Source of the DNA: Desulfobacteraceae bacterium
GTDB lineage: Bacteria; Desulfobacterota; Desulfobacteria; Desulfobacterales; Desulfobacteraceae
Direction of reading: 5' to 3'
Length of the DNA stretch: 27,530 nt
Assembly (NCBI GenBank): GCA_003354055.1
Contig: PIVQ01000026.1
Location: 1 to 27,530 of the forward strand
The notes beneath the pieces are model-generated. The model was given only the letters and a program-made list of their open reading frames with translations, did no database searches and was not told the origin of the DNA. Positions 7,911-15,200 of this stretch are shown in pieces. Position numbers and translations under genes: made by a program. Positions within the stretch are counted from its first letter, which is position 1. Each line of letters starts with the position of its first letter.

Positions 7911-8821
7911 TTGTCTTGTTGGACAATATGTTTTAAGTTATCTGACAAATTTCTAAGAGACTCGTTGAGTTCTATAATTTGTTTAATTTCATTTTCATTC
8001 TGCATTTCTAATGCATTCTTGATGCTATTAATCTGTTCAGGATCAAATTTGACAGTGTCATTACCATCAAGGTCATTTATGATGACCTCCATGATTTTAT
8101 TCACTTGATCTAAATATCGCTGGCCAACGGATATGTCGTATTTTGATAATTGATTAGTAATTTCAGTTTTTGTTGTAATTGGTACAAATGCTGAAACACA
8201 AACCGCAATCAATGATACGAAAATAGCAACGCTAGATCTTATTAATGTCTTTCTGTATTGACCAACGAGTTCTTGGTGCCTTTCGGATGATTTTTCTATA
8301 GCTTTTTCATACTGTTGTAATATTTCTCGATGTCTTACTTCGTCTTCCCCAATATAATTATTATTTTTCAAAACTTTTAAAGAGTGGGAGGGTAAAATAG
8401 TTTTTGAGCTATAATAAAAAAGGAGTTCACATATTTCTATATCGAAAGCGGAACTACCGGTATACCTACCATTGTGAATCTTTGTACCTATATCTCTTAA
8501 TTTAGTATCGCCACTAACATAAATCAAATCGTGTTTGTCTAAATAATCTAAAAGCTTAACGACCTTAAAGATGTCCTTTTGAGTTCCTTCTATTATTTCT
8601 TTAAGAGTACCTAAGCTGTCTGCACGACTTAATAATTGTAATGAATAAGATTCCTCTATTTTTACTGAACAGTCGGCTTTGGATTTAACTTCAATGTAGT
8701 ATTCATCAAAATGAGCGAATAATTCGCTTAAAATATTTCCGAGTACATTAAGGCTACCAGTGTCGTCTAATCCTAATATTTTGTCGATTATTTTTTTTTC
8801 GAAATCACTGAATTCTTTCAT
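7895..8821 (-). CDS. Hypothetical single-TM coiled-coil protein in cargo island
   Basis: A 308-residue protein. Residues 1-190 are soluble and charged, and include a Glu/Lys-rich helix just before the membrane (EILQQYEKAIEKSSERHQEL). One transmembrane segment lies at about 198-216 (SSVAIFVSLIAVCVSAF). The remainder is a helical, Asn/Glu-rich coiled coil. The ATG at 8821 has a weak GAAGA ribosome site. The soluble-TM-coiled-coil layout and the position two genes from a PutAbiC gene suggest a membrane-anchored sensor or effector, perhaps for phage exclusion, but nothing in the sequence proves it. Confidence 0.65.
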   Translation of the reverse strand: MKEFSDFEKKIIDKILGLDDTGSLNVLGNILSELFAHFDEYYIEVKSKADCSVKIEESYSLQLLSRADSLGTLKEIIEGTQKDIFKVVKLLDYLDKHDLIYVSGDTKLRDIGTKIHNGRYTGSSAFDIEICELLFYYSSKTILPSHSLKVLKNNNYIGEDEVRHREILQQYEKAIEKSSERHQELVGQYRKTLIRSSVAIFVSLIAVCVSAFVPITTKTEITNQLSKYDISVGQRYLDQVNKIMEVIINDLDGNDTVKFDPEQINSIKNALEMQNENEIKQIIELNESLRNLSDNLKHIVQQDNSPDR

Positions 8822-8900
8822 TATTCATCTTCTTTTTTATAGGCCAACAAGTTGATGAACAGACCTGGGTATCATTCAGTCGTTATTATCTAACTGGATA

Positions 8901-9155
8901 TCATACGGATATGAACACTATACAGGTCTGGATACTTCCTTTATATCTGCCAAATTTCATATCTACCAGCATTAGGTAAGCGTGTAAAGGGACTCTATGA
9001 TAAATTTTCCTATGGTTAATTAACCTTTCAGGAATCATGAAAACTTGCAATGAACCATAATTCGGTTTAGGTTCGCATTTATAAAAAAAGCTCAGGTTTT
9101 TAATCTCAACACAAACCCCATATCTTGTGTTTGTCCCTTTCTGCTGAAAAAGCAT
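8901..9155 (-). CDS. Possible small ORF downstream of the 89-bp element
   Basis: An 84-codon frame starting ATG 4 bp after copy 2 of the 89-bp element. There is no Shine-Dalgarno sequence (the bases before the ATG are AT-only), and the protein has no recognised motif. It lies between PutAbiC and the TM coiled-coil gene on the same strand. It may be genuine, or a decayed gene whose leader has survived. I list it as doubtful. Confidence 0.3.
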   Translation of the reverse strand: MLFQQKGTNTRYGVCVEIKNLSFFYKCEPKPNYGSLQVFMIPERLINHRKIYHRVPLHAYLMLVDMKFGRYKGSIQTCIVFISV

Positions 9156-9159
9156 GATT

Positions 9160-9248
9160 ATATATTATTTTGATTACCCTGTGATGATAGATATCCGGGG
9201 CATCAAAACACGATTTTGAAATTCAACTTTCTATTCTATTTTGTTTAC
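9160..9248 (-). repeat. 89-bp intergenic element, copy 2
   Basis: Same block order and spacing as 7074-7162: ATATATTATTTTGATTAC at 9160-9177, then TTTTGAAATTCAAC and TATTCTATT (9232-9240), ending TTTAC. It lies between the PutAbiC stop (9323) and the small ORF start (9155). Between it and the PutAbiC gene are two weak hairpins (CTACC/GGGTAG and GGCAA/TTGCC, 9264-9310). Confidence 0.5.
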
Positions 9249-9322
9249 CTTTCAATATATTCATCTACCTATATGAGGATGGGTAGAAAGGCAAACTTTA
9301 GCGCCTTGCCATGAATTCACAG

Positions 9323-10171
9323 TTATGAAAAATCTTTATATTTTTCTAAAAGTGTTTCTGATTTACCGAAAGCTTTTTTGTTGTAGAACATCATACATTT
9401 CTTTACACGATGGTTGAACTTTAAATGCTCAAAGAATTCAAACTCCTCAGTTAGTGATTTAAATTTGTTTTTACCAAATGAACTAAGACAATGATAATAA
9501 AGAAGTTCAAGTTCGTTTTTGGACATCTGTGCCCTGATGAAGTTTGAATAAACCATTTTATCAGGAATATCATCGTTACGTTTAATGAAATATAATATTT
9601 GATAGAGAGTTTTGTGATAATGTTCAATCTTTGAGGAAATAACTTGATAAGATACATCGTAAAGATCGGGTATCGTTAGCGTCCTTTTTTCTCCGTCTTT
9701 GCTTAATTCTGATATTCTGTCCAGCCCTATATCTTCAATGAAAGATTCAAAGCATTCTCTGCCTTCATAATCAATATGAGATTTCTTACTGCGATAGGAT
9801 AAAGATTCAACATTTTGATTGTGAAGCGTAACTAATTGAAAAAAGGTATTTTCAAACCTTTGAAGTTTTAGTGTTTGGTTTTGCTGAGAGAATTCAACTT
9901 TTTGTCCAGCAAGTTCATTTCTAGTCAAAACCAACTCTTCCCTTTGGAGTGATAATTCTTCCTTTTGTTGTACTATGGTGATTATAAGACCTGCAAAAGC
10001 TAAACCCGAAAATAAAGATGTAAGGACTCCAAAGCTATCGCCGAACGCTCCTATATTAGCGATAGAAAAGTTTTCAACCGGCGATATTATATATATGATT
10101 GCTACTGCATAAATAATTACACTTGCAGTTACAGCAAAAAGAAGAAAAAAACTTCTCTTTTTATATTTCAT
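9323..10171 (-). CDS. Putative phage abortive infection protein (PutAbiC family)
   Basis: A 282-residue membrane protein. Two N-terminal transmembrane segments (about residues 8-30 and 45-67) enclose the characteristic FGDSFGVLTSLFSGLAFAG segment. A heptad-rich coiled coil follows (EELSLQREELVLTRNEL, about 70-105), then QRFENTFFQLVTLHN, a hallmark of the putative AbiC family. The C-terminal half is cytoplasmic. Family knowledge: AbiC proteins abort infection, often as prophage- or plasmid-borne resistance genes. Here the gene lies in the AT-rich cargo island of a prophage, consistent with exclusion of competing phages. ATG at 10171 has only a weak ribosome site. The family call is firm; the activity is inferred. 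Confidence 0.8.
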   Translation of the reverse strand: MKYKKRSFFLLFAVTASVIIYAVAIIYIISPVENFSIANIGAFGDSFGVLTSLFSGLAFAGLIITIVQQKEELSLQREELVLTRNELAGQKVEFSQQNQTLKLQRFENTFFQLVTLHNQNVESLSYRSKKSHIDYEGRECFESFIEDIGLDRISELSKDGEKRTLTIPDLYDVSYQVISSKIEHYHKTLYQILYFIKRNDDIPDKMVYSNFIRAQMSKNELELLYYHCLSSFGKNKFKSLTEEFEFFEHLKFNHRVKKCMMFYNKKAFGKSETLLEKYKDFS

Positions 10172-10270
10172 AGATATTTTCCAATGTGTTTATTAAACTA
10201 ATAGCAAAACAATATCTTTATTCGTCCTAAATTTGCAACTGTAAAGATTATACATAGTTAAGTTTGTTTA

Positions 10271-10387
10271 TTAACTGAGAAAAATCGCAGCAACAACAAA
10301 CCATCCCCAACGATCGTTATTTCTATAAGCCAAAAAGATAGCGCCGCCTACGGCCACGGCAGATGCTAAATATTGAAATCCCTCCAT
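10271..10387 (-). CDS. 38-residue single-TM microprotein
   Basis: A short gene starting MEGFQYLASAVAVGGAIF and ending in FVVAAIFLS. It has a strong AAAGGAG Shine-Dalgarno sequence 8 bp before the ATG (10385-10387) and starts 3 bp beyond the stop of the upstream 120-residue gene, so it is the last member of that operon. Hydrophobic residues about 7-20 and 29-37 flank a short polar loop (YRNNDRWG), suggesting a tiny membrane protein, possibly a hairpin. Function unknown; it is too small for a holin call without lysis genes nearby. Confidence 0.6.
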   Translation of the reverse strand: MEGFQYLASAVAVGGAIFLAYRNNDRWGWFVVAAIFLS

Positions 10388-10389
10388 GA

Positions 10390-10752
10390 TTACAGCTCCT
10401 TTAAAGGCGTGTTCATATAAAGGCTACGGAATAAATCCTTATCAAACCCACTGGTCAATAACTCGGCTTTTCTTTCCTCCATATCCATGTACTCATCAAC
10501 CCAGGCATGGGTAAATTGGGGAGCTTCCCAATTCTCCTTTTCTTCTTTGAGTAGCCGATAGGTTTCGGGATGACACCATATCATTTTATTCATGCTATCC
10601 ACTAAAAGGGTTTTCCTTGGGAGAAAACAGGAATATTTTTTCTGGTATTTTTTGCACCATCGGTTATTTTTAAATTTCCGGGTTTGCTTTTTCGTGAATA
10701 TTCTTTCGATCATTGCCGGGGAAGAAATCACGGTATATCCGTATAGCTTCAT
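10390..10752 (-). CDS. Hypothetical phage protein, basic N-terminus
   Basis: A 120-residue protein. The N-terminal 55 residues are strongly basic (KKQTRKFKNNRWCKKYQKKYSC), suggesting nucleic-acid contact; the rest is acidic and aromatic (EAPQFTHAWVDEYMDMEERK). Two Cys are close together (RWCKKYQKKYSC), but no full zinc motif is visible. The start ATG overlaps the VRR-NUC stop (ATGA), so the two are translationally coupled. Small basic proteins at this place in phage early operons are often uncharacterised accessory proteins. Confidence 0.65.
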   Translation of the reverse strand: MKLYGYTVISSPAMIERIFTKKQTRKFKNNRWCKKYQKKYSCFLPRKTLLVDSMNKMIWCHPETYRLLKEEKENWEAPQFTHAWVDEYMDMEERKAELLTSGFDKDLFRSLYMNTPLKEL

Positions 10753-11144
10753 CCTTCAACCCCCAGATACTCCTTGATCATATCAATAGCGGCAATATGG
10801 CCTTTGCAGAAGACAGCAAGATATCCCTGCTCTCTTAACAGTTCATTAAATCTCTTTTGGTCCTTGCTGATCACTCCACCTTTTAAACGTTTTAGCTCAA
10901 GATACAAACCGGGGTATTCGTTGTCATGACTTCGTGCGGGTAAAACAATATCATTCACCCCTTTTCGATTTCCCTGCAGGTACATTTTATTCCTGAGCTT
11001 GGGCGTCAGGCGGACCCCATTAAGAGTTCCATATGCTAACTGCAATTTGGGGTATCTGATCTGGTTGGATCTGATCCACCGGAAAACTTGCACCTGTTCC
11101 CACTCTTCCAGTGGGGTATCATTTTTTTTCTTTTTTGCTACCAT
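10749..11144 (-). CDS. VRR-NUC domain nuclease
   Basis: A 131-residue protein matching the stand-alone VRR-NUC fold of the PD-(D/E)XK nucleases. Visible motifs: QVFRWIRSNQ near the start, LNGVRLTPKLRNKMYLQGNRKGVNDIVLP with the catalytic Asp (about residue 72), YPGLYLELKRLKGG with the E-x-K pair (about 85-90), and SKDQKRFNELLREQGY followed by a C-terminal AAIDMIKEYL helix. Phage members of this family cut branched or flapped DNA and usually sit near replication genes, as here beside the primase-helicase. It starts at 11144 after a short spacer from the repeat array. Confidence 0.85.
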   Translation of the reverse strand: MVAKKKKNDTPLEEWEQVQVFRWIRSNQIRYPKLQLAYGTLNGVRLTPKLRNKMYLQGNRKGVNDIVLPARSHDNEYPGLYLELKRLKGGVISKDQKRFNELLREQGYLAVFCKGHIAAIDMIKEYLGVEG

Positions 11145-11278
11145 ATCTAAGATCCTTATTTTTGTATTTTTAAGATTAAACTATGTGACGAATCTCCCGC
11201 GCTTATGCGGGATTCATTCACTCTCCTTTAGGAGAGAGCGCCAGTCCCGGATGGAATCGTTAATGATTTCAATATGTT

Positions 11279-11535
11279 CATGCGGGATCGGGCCGTTCGC
11301 GCATGGGCCTCGTTCACGCATGGATTTAGCATGGTTCCATGCGTGATTGAGGAAAAAACACCGTTCCCGCATGGAATTTGATTTTTAATATCGGCTTTAA
11401 TATCAGGGACTTGCGCGGCTTTCCATGCGCGAACGGCTGAATCCCGCCAGTCGCGCATGGAATTGGACACCCCTGTTTTCCATGCGCGAACGGCTCCATC
11501 CCGCATGGTCGCGCAACACACGTTCACGCATGGAA
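11279..11535. repeat. Inverted/direct repeat array (GTTCNCGCATGGAA), candidate replication origin
   Basis: About ten copies of a CGCATGG-centred motif in both orientations within 260 bp. They pair into hairpins: 11279-11305 (CATGCG/CGCATG); 11315-11345 (CACGCATGG/CCATGCGTG); 11421-11462 (TTCCATGCGCGA/TCGCGCATGGAA, 12-bp arms); 11480-11508 (CCATGCG/CGCATGG). Single copies lie at 11361-11376 and 11521-11535. The array directly follows the primase-helicase gene on its coding strand. Iteron-plus-hairpin arrays beside a replicative helicase are typical of phage origins; alternatives are a REP-like repeat family. A small GGAGAG/CTCTCC hairpin (11221-11236) borders it. Confidence 0.75.
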
Positions 11536-11550
11536 TGACGTTTTTTCTAA

Positions 11551-13614
11551 TCATTTTTCAATCGCTTTCAGAACGAGTTTATGGCTATTTCCGGCACCGA
11601 CACCAACCTCTTTTGCAAAGTCGTTATCGATCATATAACGCCATAATTCATCCGTGTGGGTTTTCCGTTCAAAGGTAGTGCAGTTGATTTTTAGCGTCTG
11701 ACAAATCGTCACCCCTGCGGAGCCTGATTTTAGATCCCGTTGGGTATAATCCCCGCCATCTTCAACCAGTAATTTATGTAACTGAATGGCGTATGCGGCC
11801 ATTTTATCGCTTTTCAGCTCGGTATACTCCAATGCCCCACCCGAGCCACGTTTAAAGAAAATGGGCTTACCCTGACGGGCCGTATAGTTGGATTTGGGAG
11901 CATCAAAGATCACATAGTTCTGTTTGTCCTCAATGCCGTACCTGTCCGCCGTGTTCTGATCCATACCGGCCATACCCGCTTGCCACCGGCAGCCATCTAT
12001 AATGGAAGACGCCCCCCGGTTCATGGCCTGGGATACCGTACCGGCATTGGCCTCTGACGTATGAGAAGAAAACAGGATAGTGATACCATACCGCATCCTC
12101 AATTCTTCAAGGCAGCCGATCCAGGCCGTACCATGATCATTGTTATTTTCATCCAGGCCGTAAAACCGGGATTTCGGATCAAAGATAAGAACGTCCAGGT
12201 CCGGGTGGTTCTTGATGGTTGAATCTAACCAGTCAAAGCCCTTGGCCTTGGTCGGGTTCCGCTTTTCATCTAATTCCATAAGTGGTCCCACTTGACCATA
12301 TACGGATGCAGCATGGAGATTATCCGGGAACTTCCCCTTGCAGATATCCCAAAACCTGCGCCCCAACTCGTCTTGATCGTCTTCACCGAAGATACACAAG
12401 ACCTTCAACGGCTTGGGTACGCTGATCGGGCCGAAGTTTTTACCACTGGACATAGCCTTTGCCAAAGCCATAAGGAAAAATGTTTTCCCGGTCCCACCCG
12501 TGGCTGCCAGGGCTCCAACAACATCGGCCGGCATGAATGGCTGACCAAACAGATTTAAGATATATTTCCGGGGTTTGGGTCTGGAAATCAGCCAACTGTT
12601 TAAGGATGTGCTGATTTCCGGTAGTGGCGGAGTTTCCTGCTTCTGCCCCACGGTTTGCGCCAACTGATAGGTAACAGCTGTCAAACCCTCCAAGGTGGCC
12701 AAGTCGTTGAAATCCGTTGGCCTTTTTTTATCCGGATCCACGCTTTTGAATGCTGGCCAAAGTACAAGGGCATCAATCATCCGCCCCGCCTCTTTCGCTT
12801 TCGTAATGCCGGGGTTGCCAACCTTCTCTGCGTCATCATCGGCGGCAATGGTTATCTGGTGATGGGGAAATCGTTCCTTTGTCAACATGGCTACCCGGGG
12901 CATATTCCCGGAATCAAAAGAACAAACAACCGTCGAGCCCGTGGCTGCATAGATAGAGGCCCCGGTCGAATACCCTTCACAAATAAAAACCCTGTTGTCG
13001 TTATTGCCCCCGGAGAACTCAAAGAAATACCCTTTCCTGGCTCCCAAGGGCTGATACTTCTTTGATCCGTCCTTACGGATGTATTGCAGGGAATGTATTT
13101 GATAATCTTTGTCGAATGACGGGACCAATAACCGGCCCTTTTTATCAACCTTCAAAAAATACGAATCCACACCCTTCTTTTCCAGGTATGGATGGCCCTT
13201 ACTAATCACTGATGTTGCCGTATCCCACTCTTTCTTTGCCTTGGTCATGGCCTTAGCATGGTTCTTTTTTTCCTGGGCTTTTCTCAGAGCCCTTGCCGCC
13301 TCCATTTCCTTTGTGTATTTTTCCCGTTGCTCATACGTAAGGGTACTTTCAGATTCGGAACACCATGTGCCTTTTAACCCGGTTGACCAATTACCGAAGG
13401 CAGCGCCGCAGACATCTCCGAAATAAAAAACATACCATCCAACGTCTTTCTTCTTATCAACTTTGAACCTGTGAAGCTTCCCGTCCTGAATGATCCCCCC
13501 AGGAGCAAGCCCATGTTCTGCCATTTTATCGGCAAACGCCTGGATGGGATCCTGGGGGGTTAGGGCTTCTTTTTTCGGTTCAGTTTGCTTATCAGCTTTG
13601 TTTAAATCCAACAT
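11551..13614 (-). CDS. Phage primase-helicase (TOPRIM + RepA-type ATPase)
   Basis: A 687-residue replication protein. Order: N-terminal MLDLNKADKQ peptide shared with the SSB-like protein; a region around residues 30-90 with features of a primase N-terminal domain (WYVFYFGDVCGAAFGNW); a Lys/Ala-rich linker; a TOPRIM-like domain at about 205-290 (FICEGYSTGASI with the catalytic Glu, then ITIAADDDAEK with the metal-binding Asp run); a RecA/RepA-fold ATPase with Walker A GGTGKT at about 370, Walker B VLIFDPKSRF at about 470 and FSSHTSE; and a C-terminal winged-helix-like tail. It probably primes and unwinds phage DNA. It ends by overlapping (ATGA) a frame across the repeat array. A degenerate operator (13677-13690) lies upstream. 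Confidence 0.85.
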   Translation of the reverse strand: MLDLNKADKQTEPKKEALTPQDPIQAFADKMAEHGLAPGGIIQDGKLHRFKVDKKKDVGWYVFYFGDVCGAAFGNWSTGLKGTWCSESESTLTYEQREKYTKEMEAARALRKAQEKKNHAKAMTKAKKEWDTATSVISKGHPYLEKKGVDSYFLKVDKKGRLLVPSFDKDYQIHSLQYIRKDGSKKYQPLGARKGYFFEFSGGNNDNRVFICEGYSTGASIYAATGSTVVCSFDSGNMPRVAMLTKERFPHHQITIAADDDAEKVGNPGITKAKEAGRMIDALVLWPAFKSVDPDKKRPTDFNDLATLEGLTAVTYQLAQTVGQKQETPPLPEISTSLNSWLISRPKPRKYILNLFGQPFMPADVVGALAATGGTGKTFFLMALAKAMSSGKNFGPISVPKPLKVLCIFGEDDQDELGRRFWDICKGKFPDNLHAASVYGQVGPLMELDEKRNPTKAKGFDWLDSTIKNHPDLDVLIFDPKSRFYGLDENNNDHGTAWIGCLEELRMRYGITILFSSHTSEANAGTVSQAMNRGASSIIDGCRWQAGMAGMDQNTADRYGIEDKQNYVIFDAPKSNYTARQGKPIFFKRGSGGALEYTELKSDKMAAYAIQLHKLLVEDGGDYTQRDLKSGSAGVTICQTLKINCTTFERKTHTDELWRYMIDNDFAKEVGVGAGNSHKLVLKAIEK

Positions 13615-13676
13615 AATCGACTCATCATTTTCAAAAGTCCTTCATCATCTTGCTCTTAAAACTTCCATCATAGGAA

Positions 13677-13690
13677 CCTTTTTGGGAAAA
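13677..13690. promoter_or_regulatory. Degenerate operator upstream of primase-helicase
   Basis: CCTTTTTGGGAAAA, on the minus strand TTTTCCCAAAAAGG followed by TTCC, preceded by TTGATA. This is the same half-degenerate form as at 24111-24124. It lies in the 82-bp gap before the primase-helicase start. Confidence 0.5.
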
Positions 13691-13696
13691 TATCAA

Positions 13697-14155
13697 TTAC
13701 AAAAATAGTTCATTCCATTTCTCGGCAGCAAAAAGACCGCCCCGGAAGTACCGCAGAGGGACAGGCTCCTTGCGATCAAAATAGTCTATGATTTCATTGA
13801 TTAAGTGTATTATCTTGGGGGCGATTTTAGACGTTGAATTTTCGAATATCCCGGCACAAAAAGAAATGTTTACGACAACAGGATATTGCTTGTATTCCCA
13901 CCCGGACGCCCGGCCGAACTCACGGATTAACCCGTTTACCTTGTTAATGTCCGCCTCCAAAGGCTGTGGGATTGTCCCCATCTCCTTGTCCACGACCTTG
14001 ACCAATCTTTCAAAGAGGCCCCGGAGTCTGCCTGGTTTCAATGGTTTTAGATCATGAGATTCCCGCCATTCTTCGTCAAGCTCCTGATCGGGGATAGCCC
14101 GGATTAGTGCCAGCTCTGCCAATATTTTAATCTGTGTATCTGTAAGTTTCGGCAT
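13697..14155 (-). CDS. Hypothetical early phage protein
   Basis: A 152-residue protein of unknown function. I chose ATG 14153-14155 (MPKLTDTQIK) because AAGGGGTG lies just upstream; the frame continues open to 14266 but the extra part overlaps the previous gene. The N-terminus (LTDTQIKILAELALIRAIPDQELDEEW) looks helical, perhaps wHTH-like; the middle is basic (LKPLKPGRLRGLFERLVKVV). It sits between an HTH protein and the primase-helicase, so a replication or regulatory accessory role is likely. No catalytic motif seen. Confidence 0.65.
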   Translation of the reverse strand: MPKLTDTQIKILAELALIRAIPDQELDEEWRESHDLKPLKPGRLRGLFERLVKVVDKEMGTIPQPLEADINKVNGLIREFGRASGWEYKQYPVVVNISFCAGIFENSTSKIAPKIIHLINEIIDYFDRKEPVPLRYFRGGLFAAEKWNELFL

Positions 14156-14213
14156 TATATCCACCCCTTCATTGTTCTGCATTCTGCCGGTCCGTTTAAA
14201 ATTATTACTTTCA

Positions 14214-14606
14214 TTATTTTCCTTCTTGTTTCCAAAGTTTAAGTACCGTTGTGAAGCTGCAGCCACATTTTTCCGCCGTTTCGAGGATGGACAAAGTACC
14301 TTTGCAGTCCATTATTTTCTTGAGTACCTTTGGGTCCTGCAGGGCCTGGTTTTTTGTATTGCCGCCTCTCTCCCTAGGGGCAAATCCCCATTGCCGCATC
14401 CAGGCAAAGACAGCACTTGTGGTGATGGGTAAGTTTTTGGCGATTTTAGCCCCGGGGTATTTGTGCCGGTAATACATGTCATGCACATAATGAGATACGT
14501 ATTTATACTCATATCCCTCAATGGCCTTGATCAAATCGTCTTTGTAATGGAACTTGACCATGGCATCCAATTCTTTGAAGTTGAGGGCTAATTTTTTCTT
14601 TTTCAT
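14214..14606 (-). CDS. Putative DNA-binding protein with two HTH segments
   Basis: A 130-residue basic protein. Two helix-turn-helix-like segments are visible: PGAKIAKNLPITTSAVFAWM (about residues 50-70) and LSILETAEKCGCSFTTVLKL (about 104-124). The N-terminus is Lys-rich (MKKKKLALNFKEL). The start ATG overlaps the stop of the preceding zinc-ribbon microprotein (ATGA). The tandem HTH design suits a small transcription regulator or replication-site binder. Target unknown. Confidence 0.65.
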   Translation of the reverse strand: MKKKKLALNFKELDAMVKFHYKDDLIKAIEGYEYKYVSHYVHDMYYRHKYPGAKIAKNLPITTSAVFAWMRQWGFAPRERGGNTKNQALQDPKVLKKIMDCKGTLSILETAEKCGCSFTTVLKLWKQEGK

Positions 14607-14761
14607 GACACCTTACCCTGAAAAACCTTGAACTTCCTGTCGCACTCCGGACAAGTGAAATTTAGCCGAAGATTCCAATGGGCATGCACATAGGCGGGGT
14701 ATTTATGATATTCACCGCATTTGCAGGTAAATCCGTTTGATCTTTCTTCTTTTTTTCCCAT
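14603..14761 (-). CDS. 52-residue zinc-ribbon microprotein
   Basis: A short gene (ATG 14759-14761, AAGGAAAC upstream). Two metal-binding pairs are visible, TCKCGEYH near residue 12 and TCPECDRKF near residue 36, separated by a His-rich stretch (YVHAHWN), which makes a zinc ribbon very likely. It ends in an ATGA overlap with the HTH gene, so the two are coupled. Phage proteins of this type commonly modulate host RNA polymerase or bind nucleic acid, but no specific role is claimed. Confidence 0.6.
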   Translation of the reverse strand: MGKKEERSNGFTCKCGEYHKYPAYVHAHWNLRLNFTCPECDRKFKVFQGKVS

Positions 14762-14800
14762 ATTGTTTCCTTTTTAGGTATGTGATAATTTAAAAAAATG

Positions 14801-14815
14801 CTTAATGCCCTGTTA
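14801..14815. repeat. 15-bp direct repeat, left copy
   Basis: CTTAATGCCCTGTTA, identical to 15070-15084. The two copies bracket the promoter and coding region of the + strand membrane-protein gene, 269 bp apart. Confidence 0.7.
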
Positions 14816-14833
14816 TGATTATCCGGTATTTAG

Positions 14834-14860
14834 TTGACTCAATTCTCTCGTTCATATATT
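14834..14860 (+). promoter_or_regulatory. Sigma70-like promoter of the + strand moron gene
   Basis: TTGACT (14834-14839) and TATATT (14855-14860), separated by 15 bp, which is shorter than ideal; a 17-bp spacing would use TATTGG. It lies 38 bp before the start of the only + strand gene in this part of the prophage. Confidence 0.5.
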
Positions 14861-14897
14861 GGTGATACTCAAACTTTTTCATCAGGATATTCAGAAT

Positions 14898-15074
14898 ATG
14901 GTTAAATTCATTTCAGTTGTAATTGGAGTCTGTATTTTCCTTGCTTTCATGAGCTTAGTTGGCAATCCTCACTATATTGAAACTTGCATTGGAATAATCA
15001 TCGCCATTCTGGTTGGCGGATGGGCCTATATAAAGCTCAATGCTCTTAAAAAGAAATTCAAACGCAAATCTTAA
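14898..15074 (+). CDS. Small two-TM membrane protein (moron)
   Basis: A 58-residue protein starting MVKFISVV at ATG 14898-14900, with an AGGA sequence 12 bp upstream. Two hydrophobic helices (about residues 3-21 and 28-46) are joined by a short polar loop (NPHYIET) and followed by a Lys/Arg-rich cytoplasmic tail (LKKKFKRKS). It is transcribed against every neighbouring gene, with its own promoter before it and a strong terminator after it. The 15-bp direct repeat copies lie upstream of the promoter and over the stop codon. Independent, terminator-ended units of this kind in prophages (morons) usually give the lysogen a benefit such as superinfection exclusion; the function here is unknown. 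Confidence 0.65.
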   Translation: MVKFISVVIGVCIFLAFMSLVGNPHYIETCIGIIIAILVGGWAYIKLNALKKKFKRKS

Positions 15075-15084
15075 TGCCCTGTTA
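15070..15084. repeat. 15-bp direct repeat, right copy
   Basis: CTTAATGCCCTGTTA, overlapping the stop codon of the + strand gene; identical to 14801-14815. Confidence 0.7.
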
Positions 15085-15164
15085 AGTTGATTAAAAATAA
15101 TTGCCTTTTCTAAGGGTTTCCCCGATTGTTTTTCTATTTTTAGTGATTTATAATTAATTAAAAC

Positions 15165-15179
15165 ATGCCGCTCCGGCAT
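15165..15179 (-). terminator. Weak hairpin, possible minus-strand terminator
   Basis: ATGCCG-CTC-CGGCAT, followed on the minus strand by GTTTTAATTAATT. The T-run is short, so termination would be inefficient. Confidence 0.3.
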
Positions 15180-15200
15180 ATTCATCGGTTCTCGCATCAC

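Noticed and set aside
11279..11535. CRISPR array
   Set aside because: Repeats occur in both orientations with irregular spacing and form hairpins with each other; no constant repeat-spacer units and no cas operon. The Cas4-like gene is a phage nuclease.
11228..11554. 108-codon minus-strand ORF across the CGCATGG repeats
   Set aside because: Its sequence is a read-through of the repeat array with recurrent AVRAWK-type peptides. The ATGA overlap with the primase-helicase stop is suggestive, but no Shine-Dalgarno or known domain supports it. Left as an alternative in the repeat finding.
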